Assembly: GCA_036563505.1 (NCBI GenBank)
Contig: DATCMH010000020.1
Span: 1 to 44,629, forward strand
Source: DATCMH01 sp036563505
GTDB lineage: Bacteria; Pseudomonadota; Alphaproteobacteria; Rhizobiales; Beijerinckiaceae
Direction: 5' to 3'
Length of the DNA stretch: 44,629 nucleotides
The position numbers and the translations under genes are program-made. This document shows, one piece after another, positions 7,491-14,838 of the stretch (positions are counted from its first letter, which is position 1; each line of letters begins with the position of its first letter). The notes under the pieces are model-generated. The model saw only the letters and a list, made by a program, of their open reading frames with translations, had not been told where the DNA came from and searched no databases.

Positions 7491-8789
7491 GTGTCTGTGA
7501 CCGTTTCGGTCAGGGAACGTGTGCGCTCTCTTTTTGGGAGCGCCACCATGACGGGAGAGGCGTCTAGTCCTCCGCCTCTCCCGTCGTCCACTCTCACCCT
7601 CGCACCAGGCGTCGAGGCGAAGGCCGCGCCGATCTCCGGCATCGCCTCGCCTGAGCCTTGGCTCTTCGACCTCTTCGCGGCGCACCAGGCCGCGGCCGGC
7701 ATCGCCGTTACGCCCCGTTCCGCGATGCAGTGCGCGCCCGTGCGCTGCGCCGTCCAGGTGATCGCCGAGGCTGTCGGCCAGCTCCCCTTGCACGTCTACG
7801 CCCGCGGCCAGGACGGGGCGAAGGATCGAGACGTCGATCACCCGGCCTATGCGCTGTTGCACGACGCGGCGAACGACTGGACGCCGGCCTCCGTCTTCCG
7901 TGAGCAGATCACCCGTGACGCCCTCCTTCACGGTGACGGCCTCGCCTTCATCGTCCGCGTGGACGGCAGGCCTTTCGAGCTGGCGCGCCTCAACCCTGAG
8001 GCCGTCAGCATCACGCCGGATCAGATGACCGGCGAACCGATCTACACCCTCAACGCCGGCTCCGACGCGCGTCGCGTCCTGGCGCGCCAGGACGTGCTGC
8101 ACATCAAGGCGCCGAGCCTCGACGGCATCAAAGGCGAGTCCCCGGTGCGCCAGGCCCGTGAGGCCATCGCGCTCGCACTCGTCATGGAAGCTCATGCCGC
8201 GCGCATGTTCGCCAACGGTGCCCGCCCGTCCGGCTTGCTCGCCTTCCCGAGTGACGTTCAGCCCAAGGCGATCGAGAACGCTCGCGCCGCCTGGCAGGCG
8301 ATGAACGCGGGCACAAAGGGCGGCGGAACCGCCGTGGTCGCGGGCGGCGCCAGCTACACGCCCCTGAGCCTCACCTCCGTGGACGCTCAATTCCTGGAGC
8401 TGCGCAAGTTCGCCATTGAGGAGATCGCCCGCATCTACCGCGTCCCGCCGATGCTCTTGATGGACTACGGCCGGGCCACCTGGGCGAACGGCGAAGAGAT
8501 GGGCCGGCAGTTCGTGAGCTTCACCCTCATGCGGTGGCTCAAGGCCTGGGAAGGCGAAGTGCGGCTCAAGCTCTTCACCGCGGAAGAGCGCGCCACCTAC
8601 TTCGCCGAGTTCCTGACGGACGATCTGCTCCGCGGCGACCTGGCGAGCCGGATGAAGGCTTACTCCAACGCTATTGCCGCTCGCATCCTCTCCCCAAACG
8701 AAGCCCGCGCCGCCGAGAACCGTCAGCCCTACGCGGGCGGCGACACCTTCGCCAATCCGCACACCTCGACTGAGGCCGCCAATGTCTGA
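7491..8789 (+). CDS. Phage portal protein (HK97 family)
   Basis: A 432-residue portal of the HK97/SPP1-like type, which forms the dodecameric DNA entry channel at one capsid vertex and docks the terminase. Visible family features are VRCAVQVIAEAVGQLPLHVY, the region ending YALLHDAANDWTPASVF, the GDGLAFIVRVDGRPFEL strand segment and the wing/stem part IEEIARIYRVPPMLLMDYGRATWAN. Translation probably starts at the GTG at 7491; an ATG 57 bases in is possible. Its last 8 bases overlap the next gene. It is unusual to find the portal first, with the terminase 6 kb downstream. Confidence 0.92.
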   Translation: MSVTVSVRERVRSLFGSATMTGEASSPPPLPSSTLTLAPGVEAKAAPISGIASPEPWLFDLFAAHQAAAGIAVTPRSAMQCAPVRCAVQVIAEAVGQLPLHVYARGQDGAKDRDVDHPAYALLHDAANDWTPASVFREQITRDALLHGDGLAFIVRVDGRPFELARLNPEAVSITPDQMTGEPIYTLNAGSDARRVLARQDVLHIKAPSLDGIKGESPVRQAREAIALALVMEAHAARMFANGARPSGLLAFPSDVQPKAIENARAAWQAMNAGTKGGGTAVVAGGASYTPLSLTSVDAQFLELRKFAIEEIARIYRVPPMLLMDYGRATWANGEEMGRQFVSFTLMRWLKAWEGEVRLKLFTAEERATYFAEFLTDDLLRGDLASRMKAYSNAIAARILSPNEARAAENRQPYAGGDTFANPHTSTEAANV

Positions 8790-9126
8790 GACCGCCGTGA
8801 CCCTGTTCTTCGGCGACCGCGAGCGCGTCTTCGACCTCGCGCCCGACGCACACGGCGCGACCTACGTGCTGGAATTGGAGCGCGTCACCGCCAAGGGCGT
8901 CGGCACGATCGCGAGCCGCATGTTCTCGCCGCGTCCTGAGTTCCACCTCGCGGATCTGCACGAGACGATCCGCCTGGCGCTCATCGGAGGCGGTGCCGAC
9001 CCGGAAGAGGCCGCGGCGCTGGTGAAGACCTACGCCGTCCCGCAGCCCGTCAGCCGCAGCTTCGACCTGGCGCTCCAGATCCTCTCCGTCCTGTGGTTCG
9101 GCCAGCCTGTCAGCGAGGCCGCGTGA
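8782..9126 (+). CDS. Tail assembly chaperone-like protein
   Basis: A 114-residue protein. The N-terminal strands (VTLFFGDRERVFDLAPDA) are followed by a helical C-terminal part: FHLADLHETIRLALIGGG, then ADPEEAAALVKTYAVPQPV. This is the layout I associate with the gene-transfer-agent type of tail assembly chaperone, which keeps the tape measure soluble until the tube assembles around it. Its position between portal and protease is abnormal, because such genes normally precede the tape measure. It overlaps the portal gene by 8 bases and its stop shares the A of the protease ATG. A second chaperone-like gene lies at 11324. Confidence 0.6.
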   Translation: MSETAVTLFFGDRERVFDLAPDAHGATYVLELERVTAKGVGTIASRMFSPRPEFHLADLHETIRLALIGGGADPEEAAALVKTYAVPQPVSRSFDLALQILSVLWFGQPVSEAA

Positions 9127-9641
9127 TGGAACGGCTGGAGATCAAGGCCGACCTCACCGTGAGCGAAGCCGGCGCCATCGCCGGCATCGCCTGGCCGTTC
9201 AACGCCGGTCCGGACCTCACCGGCGACACTATCACGAAGGGCGCCTTCAACCTCGCGGTGGACGACCTGCCGATGCTTCTCGGGCACGACCCGGAGCAGG
9301 TGATCGGCACATGGGAAGAGGTGACTGAAACCGACCGCGGCCTTGAGGTGCGCGGCCGGCTCTTCCTGGAGGAAAGCCGGCGCAGCCGCGCCGTGCGCTC
9401 CCTCATCACGGGCGGCCTCATCGGCGGCCTGTCGATCGGCTTCCGCACGAAGACCGCGACCGGCAGCGCCGGCAAGAACCGCGTGATCACGGCCCTGGAC
9501 CTCTTTGAGGTGTCCGTCGTCCGCAACCCAGCTCACCCCCGCGCCCGGGTCACGGGCGTCAAGTCCGGCCAGGCGGCAATTGCGCTCGCCGAGGCCATCA
9601 ACCGGGCCGCTTCGGCTCTTCGTTCAGGAAAGACAGTTTGA
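9126..9641 (+). CDS. HK97-type prohead protease
   Basis: A 171-residue serine protease of the U35/HK97 gp4 family. The catalytic His is in LLGHDPEQVIG (near residue 56), the Ser is in GGLSIGF (near 104), and LFEVSVVRNPAHPRA is the conserved strand after it. It should cleave the N-terminal delta domain of the capsid protein and itself during prohead maturation. The start was put at the ATG in TGATG, coupled to the preceding stop. It directly precedes the capsid gene, the one conserved neighbour pair kept in this element. Confidence 0.93.
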   Translation: MERLEIKADLTVSEAGAIAGIAWPFNAGPDLTGDTITKGAFNLAVDDLPMLLGHDPEQVIGTWEEVTETDRGLEVRGRLFLEESRRSRAVRSLITGGLIGGLSIGFRTKTATGSAGKNRVITALDLFEVSVVRNPAHPRARVTGVKSGQAAIALAEAINRAASALRSGKTV

Positions 9642-9643
9642 CC

Positions 9644-10774
9644 ATGACGTTTCAGAACACGGGGGCAGATTTCGCCCCGATCGAGCTGAAGGACGACGGG
9701 GACGCCGACGCGACCGCCATCGTCACGAAGGCTCTTGAGGACCTTCAGGGCTCGGTAGACGAGCGCCTGAAGGCGATCGAAGCTAAGAGCGCGAAGCTCG
9801 AGGCTCGCCTCAACCGTCCCGGTGTCGGTGCTCCTGTCGACGAGAAGACCGCGGGTGAGATCGAGCTGAAGGCGTTTGCTACCTACCTCCGCGCCGGCAA
9901 GGACGCCCTCGGCGCTGACGAGGTGAAAGCCCTCACCGTCGCCGGTCCGTCCACGGGTGGTGTGCTCGCGCCGCCGTCCTACGAGGCGACGATCATCCAG
10001 AAGATCGCCGAGTTCTCGCCGGTCCGCGCGCTGGCCGGCCGGGTGACAATGAACGGCCCGCTTCTCCAGCTCCCGCGCCTGGTGGACGAGGTTGTGCCTG
10101 GTGAGGTGACGGAAACCGGCCCGCGTCCTGAGGACGAGCCGTCTTTCGAGCAGATCGACGTGAAGCCGCACGAGATGGCGGTGATCGTCCCCGTTTCGCA
10201 GACGATCCTGGAAGACTCCGCGATCGACCTGAACGCCTTCCTGGCCGCGCACCTCGGCACGAAGTTCGGCCAGCGCGAAGCCATGTGGTTCGTGAAGGGC
10301 AACGGCACGACGCAGGCCGAAGGTGTCCTCACGTCGTCCGAAGTCGGCGCCGTCGAGGTGGACGACATCGAGCACGACGCGCTTGTCGACCTCTTCTACT
10401 CGATCAAGAGCGCCTATTCGGCCCGCGGCTCCTTCCTCATGAACCGGAAGACGATGGCCGTCGTGCGCAAGCTTAAGGACACGACGGGCGCGCCCCTGTG
10501 GCAGCCTGCCCTGACCGCCGGCCAGCCCGCGTCCCTTCTCGGCGCCCCGGTCTATGAGGCCGTGGACATGCCCGACCCGGTTGCGGGCGCGACGCCGATC
10601 GTCTTCGGCGACTTCGCGGCGGGCTATCTCATCGCTGACCGCGTGAACCTCCAGTTCAACACCGACAACATGACCGGCTTCGGCAACGGCCTGGTCAAGA
10701 TCGGCGCCCGTCGCCGCGTCGGTGGTCGCGTCGTCCTCGGCGAGGCGCTGGCGAAGCTGAAGCTCGCCGCCTGA
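9644..10774 (+). CDS. Major capsid protein, HK97 fold
   Basis: A 376-residue HK97-type capsid protein. Residues 20-80 form a charged coiled coil (KALEDLQGSVDERLKAIE), the delta/scaffold domain. The HK97 core begins around residue 95 (VAGPSTGGVLAPPSYEATII) and includes LPRLVDEVVPGEV, EQIDVKPHEMAVIVPVS, ILEDSAIDLNAFLA and the ending LVKIGARRRVGGRVV. I chose the ATG at 9644, after AGGAAAG, over a TTG two codons upstream. Protease and capsid are separated by 2 bp. Given an 18.6-kb element the shell may be small, but that is inference. Confidence 0.95.
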   Translation: MTFQNTGADFAPIELKDDGDADATAIVTKALEDLQGSVDERLKAIEAKSAKLEARLNRPGVGAPVDEKTAGEIELKAFATYLRAGKDALGADEVKALTVAGPSTGGVLAPPSYEATIIQKIAEFSPVRALAGRVTMNGPLLQLPRLVDEVVPGEVTETGPRPEDEPSFEQIDVKPHEMAVIVPVSQTILEDSAIDLNAFLAAHLGTKFGQREAMWFVKGNGTTQAEGVLTSSEVGAVEVDDIEHDALVDLFYSIKSAYSARGSFLMNRKTMAVVRKLKDTTGAPLWQPALTAGQPASLLGAPVYEAVDMPDPVAGATPIVFGDFAAGYLIADRVNLQFNTDNMTGFGNGLVKIGARRRVGGRVVLGEALAKLKLAA

Positions 10775-10841
10775 TCCACCAGGGCCGCGGCGTTGGTCGC
10801 GGCCCTCTCTCTCTCCGTTTCATACCGAAGGCATTTCAGCC

Positions 10842-11315
10842 GTGAGCATTTCCGTTACCGCCAAATCCAAGTTCGAGATTGGCACCACCGCACCCGCGAC
10901 CTCTGTCGGCGACTTCGACGCCGACACCTACACCGCCGTGAAAGGGATCGAAGACCTCGGCGAGTTCGGCGACGAGGCCGAAGAGATCAAGTTCTCGACC
11001 ATCGAGGACGCCCGCGTCCGCAAGCTCAAGGGCGTTCGCGACGCCGGCAAGATGGACCTGGTGGTGGGCTTCGACGCCCTCGATCCCGGCCAGGTCAAGC
11101 TGCGCCAGGCCCTCGCCTCCGATCTCGCCTTCAACTTCCACATCACCCTGAACGACGCCCCGACCACGAACGGAACGCCGACTGAGTATTTCTTCAAGGG
11201 CAAGGTGATGAGCGCCCGCACCATGGCCGGCAAGGTCAATGACGTGGTGCGCCAGAAGGTGTCGATCAGCATCGATTCCGAGCCGCTGATCGTCCCCGCG
11301 GCCACGGGCGCCTGA
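10842..11315 (+). CDS. Phage tail tube (major tail) protein
   Basis: A 157-residue beta-rich protein. The features are those of siphoviral tail tube proteins: an N-terminal strand followed by TYTAVKGIEDLGEFGDEAE, then EIKFSTIEDARVRKLKGVRD, a DLVVGFDALDPGQVKLRQAL strand-helix and EYFFKGKVMSARTMAG. Hexamers stack to form the tail tube. The start is the GTG at 10842 (VSISVTAKSK). It follows the capsid gene after a 67-bp gap. In HK97-like phages the connector, closure and completion genes normally lie between these two; here they are about 3 kb downstream. Confidence 0.85.
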   Translation: MSISVTAKSKFEIGTTAPATSVGDFDADTYTAVKGIEDLGEFGDEAEEIKFSTIEDARVRKLKGVRDAGKMDLVVGFDALDPGQVKLRQALASDLAFNFHITLNDAPTTNGTPTEYFFKGKVMSARTMAGKVNDVVRQKVSISIDSEPLIVPAATGA

Positions 11316-11323
11316 GGTGCGCC

Positions 11324-11923
11324 ATGCGGCTCGCGGGCAATGAGATCACCATCACGATCGGCCAAGAGACGGTTCGGCTCCGTCCGTCTCTTCGCGCCGC
11401 TCTTCGACTGGAGCGCCGCTATGACGGCCTCCAGCGCCTCTTGGGCGCCGTATCTGGTGGCAGTCTTAGCGCGATCAGTGACGTGATCGCCGAGACCGTC
11501 GTCGGCACGACGGACATCCCGGCTTTCCTGAACCATCAAGCCGAGCACGGCTATCGCGTCGGCCTCGCCAAAGCCACGCCGGGGGTCGTCGCTTGCGTCT
11601 TGGCCCTGGCCGGCGTCGATCCGGACAACCCTGAGCGCCAGGACGGCGTTGCCGGCGCCGACCAGATCACGTTCTCCGACTACTACGAACGCCTGTTCTC
11701 GATCGGCACGGGGTGGCTCGGCTGGACGCCGGACGTGACCTGGAGCGCCACGCCCGCGGAGATCGAGGCGGCCTTCAAGGGCCGCGTGGACCTGCTCAAG
11801 GCCGTCTTCGGCGGCTCCGACGACGGCGAGACGAAGCCCGACGCGACCGCGCTCACCATGGACGACAAGGTGAAGGTCACGATGGCGATGCTCGGCGCGA
11901 AGGTGGTGAGCCGTGCCGCATAA
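11324..11923 (+). CDS. Tail assembly chaperone-like protein (possible fused form)
   Basis: A 199-residue protein directly after the tail tube gene, the normal site for tail chaperones. Residues 1-90 match the first-chaperone pattern (beta hairpin, then RPSLRAALRLERRYDGLQRLLGAV). Residues 120-160 contain GWLGWTPDVTWSATPAEIEA, which recalls the second, smaller chaperone of gene transfer agents, where a W-x-P-x-x-F/W-W-x-x-T-P motif is typical. Two products often made separately or by frameshift may therefore be fused here. Its end overlaps the HNH gene by 11 bases. Confidence 0.65.
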   Translation: MRLAGNEITITIGQETVRLRPSLRAALRLERRYDGLQRLLGAVSGGSLSAISDVIAETVVGTTDIPAFLNHQAEHGYRVGLAKATPGVVACVLALAGVDPDNPERQDGVAGADQITFSDYYERLFSIGTGWLGWTPDVTWSATPAEIEAAFKGRVDLLKAVFGGSDDGETKPDATALTMDDKVKVTMAMLGAKVVSRAA

Positions 11924-12251
11924 GCCCGCCCGCATCTGTGCCTGTGGCGTTCGCATCGCGAGCGGAACCCTGTGCGCCTGTCAGCTTCGCCGCGCCGCCG
12001 AGGGCAAGGCCCGGCACGACCGCAACCGACCGAACGCCAACGACCGAGGCTATTCGAGCGCCTGGCAGAAGGCCCGCGTCGGCTTCCTCGCCTCGCACCC
12101 GCTTTGTGAGTGCGGCGCCGCGGCAACCGTGGTGGACCACAAGCGCCCGCACCGTGGCGACAAGGCCCTGTTTTGGGACCGCCACAACTGGCAGCCCATG
12201 TGCGTCGCCTGTCACTCCGGCCGCAAGCAGTCACAGGAGCGCCGGTCATGA
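11913..12251 (+). CDS. HNH endonuclease
   Basis: A 112-residue HNH nuclease with a zinc-binding pair of CxC motifs at the N-terminus (CACG, CACQ), a second CEC near residue 68, the catalytic DHKRPHRGD segment, then HNWQPMCVACHSGRK. This matches the small HNH proteins that sit beside terminase genes and stimulate DNA cleavage at packaging in HK97-like phages. Here the terminase is 2.5 kb away. The start is the GTG at 11913, inside the end of the previous gene, and its TGA overlaps the next ATG (ATGA). Confidence 0.9.
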   Translation: MPHKPARICACGVRIASGTLCACQLRRAAEGKARHDRNRPNANDRGYSSAWQKARVGFLASHPLCECGAAATVVDHKRPHRGDKALFWDRHNWQPMCVACHSGRKQSQERRS

Positions 12252-12607
12252 CGCTCCAGACCTTTGCGCCACCTGTACCGCCGACCGCAGGCGGCGTTGT
12301 GCGCAAGCAGCAGCTCAAGCTGCTCAAGGCGTCCTTCGGGGACGGGTATAGCCAGACCACGCGCGACGGCCTCAACCACATGCGCCGCGTCGTGGACCTC
12401 ACCTGGGAAGTCCTCACCCCGGCACAGGCCGACGCCATCGTGGACTTCCTGGAGGATCACGGCGGCGATCTCCCGTTCCTCTACACCGCACCCGGCGACG
12501 ACACTGCCCGCAGGTGGACCTGCGACACCTGGCAGGAAACGCACATCGTCCACCCCTATCGCGCCGTGACTGCCACCTTCGAGCAGTCCTTCAGCCTGGT
12601 GCCGTGA
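12248..12607 (+). CDS. Phage minor tail protein, lambda gpM-like
   Basis: A 119-residue protein with the pattern of lambda gpM-like minor tail proteins: a Pro-rich start, LKLLKASFGDGYSQTTRDGL, WEVLTPAQADAIVDFLEDHG, PFLYTAPGDDTARRWTC and a final strand ending FEQSFSLVP. gpM acts in the tail tip on which the tube nucleates. It is the only recognisable tail-tip component in the element and it sits far upstream of the tape measure, whereas it normally follows it. Its start overlaps the HNH stop as ATGA, and its stop overlaps the next gene as TGATG. Confidence 0.85.
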   Translation: MTLQTFAPPVPPTAGGVVRKQQLKLLKASFGDGYSQTTRDGLNHMRRVVDLTWEVLTPAQADAIVDFLEDHGGDLPFLYTAPGDDTARRWTCDTWQETHIVHPYRAVTATFEQSFSLVP

Positions 12608-13302
12608 TGCTGGAGCTTCAGGATCACCACGCTGAGCACGAAGCCGTCATCGCAACGATGAACACGGATTCGAGCTATCGCGCGCTGTGGCTCGGCGTCA
12701 TCGAATTGGCTCTGGAGGACGCGGCGCCCTTACTCCGTCGGGCGAACGTCACACCGAAGTCTCGGGCGATCGAGATGCGGACGGCGCGCACCTGGCTTCT
12801 TTCGGACGGACGTGACTTCCGCTCCGTCTGCACACTGGCCGGGCTCGATCCGTCGCAGGTTCGCCGCCGCGCCATGGACGTGATCGCGCACTTCGACGCC
12901 AGCGATCAGAGGCGCTCACGGCCTAAGCGCGAGCCGGTGCCGCGTCGCGTCCGCGCGATCGATGAGCTGTTCACGCACGAAGGCGAGACACGTCCGGTTC
13001 ATGAGTGGCTTGACCGGGTAGGACGAAAGCCGAGCACCTTCATGAATCGGCGTCGGCTGGGATGGACCATCACCGATGCGATCTTCCGTGAGCGCCCTGC
13101 GCCGATCCGCTTCAAGGGCTTCAACGGCCGGAAGCCCAAGCTCTACACGCACGACGGGCTGACACTCACCCTTGATCAATGGGCCACGGAGACAGGCGTC
13201 AAGCTCCGGACCATCCGGCTCAGGCTGAAGAAAGGCTGGGCGTTCGAGAACGCCATCAGTCCCAAGAACCACAGCGGTGGACGCCGTGAGAGGCGCGCAT
13301 GA
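12607..13302 (+). CDS. Phage-associated protein with two tandem DNA-binding-like repeats
   Basis: A 231-residue basic protein in three parts. Residues 55-85 contain ARTWLLSDGRDFRSVCTLAG followed by LDPSQVRRRA, a segment found in phage-linked proteins of unknown role. Two repeats of about 45 residues follow, roughly 122-162 and 177-217. Each has F/Y-T-H-x-G, a central W, R/T-rich helices and a closing GW-x-x-x-x-AI. Such units resemble the helix-turn-helix modules attached to homing and HNH nucleases. It begins in the overlap TGATG with the minor tail gene. A nuclease accessory or regulatory role is possible; no catalytic domain is seen. Confidence 0.6.
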   Translation: MLELQDHHAEHEAVIATMNTDSSYRALWLGVIELALEDAAPLLRRANVTPKSRAIEMRTARTWLLSDGRDFRSVCTLAGLDPSQVRRRAMDVIAHFDASDQRRSRPKREPVPRRVRAIDELFTHEGETRPVHEWLDRVGRKPSTFMNRRRLGWTITDAIFRERPAPIRFKGFNGRKPKLYTHDGLTLTLDQWATETGVKLRTIRLRLKKGWAFENAISPKNHSGGRRERRA

Positions 13303-13417
13303 GCAGCACCAGCACCCCGGGGGTGGTCGCAAACTTTCCGCGATCGGCGCCAGACCGGTGCCTTCCCCTCCGCGCGAGAGATTTTCCAATTCCGGTTTTT
13401 AATCAGGGTCTTTGATC

Positions 13418-13708
13418 GTGTCCGTTGTCAGCATCGATGAGCTTCGCGAGCACCTGAACCTCCCCGAAGGCCAAGACGAGGCGCTTCTCACGCGCAAGCT
13501 CGCCTCCGCGGAGGCGATGGTCGCCGACTATATCGGCCAGCCGCTCGCGGACCTCGACCCGATGCCCGCGCCGGTGATCGAGGCCGTGCTCCAGGTCGCA
13601 GGCCACCTGTTCGAAAACCGCGAGCTGGTGACCGTCGGCGTCAGCGCCGCGCCGCTTCCGTTCTCGGCGCTGGAGGCCACGCTCCCGTATCGCAAGTGGC
13701 AGTTCTGA
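13418..13708 (+). CDS. Head-tail connector (gp6-like)
   Basis: A 96-residue all-helical protein matching HK97 gp6-type connectors: VSIDELREHLNLPEGQDEA, KLASAEAMVADYIGQPL, then PAPVIEAVLQVAGHLFENRE. It forms the ring below the portal that joins head to tail. GTG at 13418 and TTG at 13412 are both possible starts. It follows a 109-bp gap, the largest in this operon since the tail tube, and is followed after 1 bp by the tail completion gene. From here the order connector-completion-closure is compact and sensible. Confidence 0.85.
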   Translation: MSVVSIDELREHLNLPEGQDEALLTRKLASAEAMVADYIGQPLADLDPMPAPVIEAVLQVAGHLFENRELVTVGVSAAPLPFSALEATLPYRKWQF

Positions 13709-13709
13709 G

Positions 13710-14135
13710 ATGAGCGCCGCCCTTGCACTCCAGAAGACTCTCAGGGCCGCCCTGACGGCCGACGAGGCCTTCGCCGCACTCATCCCGCCCGCGAACGTCT
13801 TCGACCGTCACGGGCGTCCTGAGCGGTTTCCGTGCGTCGAGATAGGCGAAGCGCAGGAAGTGCTGGCCGACCTCACCTGGGATCGCCGGCACACCGCCGT
13901 CTACCTCACCCTTCACGCGTGGGATTGCGCGCCCGGGCTCACCGGCGTGAAGCGCACCGGCGAGGCGATCCGCAACGTCGTGCGGACGATGAACGTCGAC
14001 GTGGCACCCTACAGGTGCCTGGACCTCAAGGTGCGCGCGATCCGCACCTGGCGCGACAAGGACGGCCAGGAAAGCGGGGATCAGATCTCGCACGGCGTCG
14101 TCCAGATCGAGGCCTTGATGGAGGACCCGGTATGA
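13710..14135 (+). CDS. Tail completion protein (DUF3168 type)
   Basis: A 141-residue protein with the DUF3168 layout: ALQKTLRAALTADEAFAALI, VFDRHGRPERFPCVEIG, a HTAVYLTLHAWD strand and the helix VKRTGEAIRNVVRTMNV, ending in strands DGQESGDQISHGVVQIEALM. Members correspond to the tail-to-head joining or terminator proteins that cap the tube. It lies between connector and head closure genes and overlaps the latter by 4 bases (ATGA), so the genes are probably translationally coupled. Confidence 0.85.
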   Translation: MSAALALQKTLRAALTADEAFAALIPPANVFDRHGRPERFPCVEIGEAQEVLADLTWDRRHTAVYLTLHAWDCAPGLTGVKRTGEAIRNVVRTMNVDVAPYRCLDLKVRAIRTWRDKDGQESGDQISHGVVQIEALMEDPV

Positions 14136-14452
14136 GAGCCGGCAACCTCGATCGCGAGATCACGCTCCAGCGCCTCACCGAGACGCTGGACGCTTACGGC
14201 GTCCCGCACGAAGCCTGGACGACGCTCGCCGTCGTGCGGGCTCAGGTGCTCCAGGCCTCGATGGAAGAGTTCCGGCGCGCACAGGGCACTTCGACCGAAA
14301 CCACGACGGTCTTCCGCATCCGCTACGTTGACGGGCTGACCGTCGCCGATCGCGTCCTCTACGCCGGCCAGGTCCACGACGTGAAGGAGCTGAAGGAGAT
14401 CGGCCGGCGCCGTGGCCTCGACCTGCGAACGATCGCGCGGGGGCTCGCATGA
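14132..14452 (+). CDS. Phage head closure / head-tail adaptor
   Basis: A 106-residue small beta-barrel protein of the SPP1 gp16 / HK97 gp7 type. It begins AGNLDREITLQRLTETLDAY, with the typical PHEAWTTLAVVRAQV strand, a polar helix EEFRRAQGT, then TVFRIRYVDGLTVADRVLYA and a last strand near the end. It closes the channel below the connector after DNA packaging. It overlaps its neighbours on both sides as ATGA. Confidence 0.87.
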   Translation: MRAGNLDREITLQRLTETLDAYGVPHEAWTTLAVVRAQVLQASMEEFRRAQGTSTETTTVFRIRYVDGLTVADRVLYAGQVHDVKELKEIGRRRGLDLRTIARGLA

Positions 14453-14838
14453 GGGGCCGCAAGCCGCAGATCGGCACCGACCGCGACGCCCTTCCTACCG
14501 TCCCGCGACCGCCGTCGTGGCTGGCGAAGGAAGCCAAGGCGGAATGGCGCCGCGTCATGCCGCTCTTGGTTGAGCGCCGCATCCTCACGGACGCCGACAT
14601 GGGCTGTGTCGAAGCCTACTGCACGGCCATCGCCCGCGTCCGCGAGGCGGAGAAGCTGATAGCCGTCGAAGGCCTCACGATGGGCTCGCGCAAGCATCCG
14701 GCCGTCGCGCTCCAGAACGACGCGATGACCCAAGCGCGCCAGCTCGCGGCGGAGCTCGGGCTCACGCCTGTCAGCCGCTCAAGGCCCGCGGTGCGGGATA
14801 CGGATCATGGCGACGACGTATCCGACTTGGGTCTTTGA
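14449..14838 (+). CDS. Terminase small subunit (P27 family)
   Basis: A 129-residue protein matching the P27-type small terminase: an N-terminal basic RGRKP start, PRPPSWLAKEAKAEWRRVMP, then LVERRILTDADMGCVEAYC, AIARVREAEKLIAVEG and SRKHPAVALQNDAMTQARQL. It recognises packaging DNA and feeds it to the large subunit. It starts in an ATGA overlap and ends 32 bases inside the large subunit gene. Small-large order is preserved, but both lie at the distal end of the head genes rather than ahead of the portal. Confidence 0.9.
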   Translation: MRGRKPQIGTDRDALPTVPRPPSWLAKEAKAEWRRVMPLLVERRILTDADMGCVEAYCTAIARVREAEKLIAVEGLTMGSRKHPAVALQNDAMTQARQLAAELGLTPVSRSRPAVRDTDHGDDVSDLGL

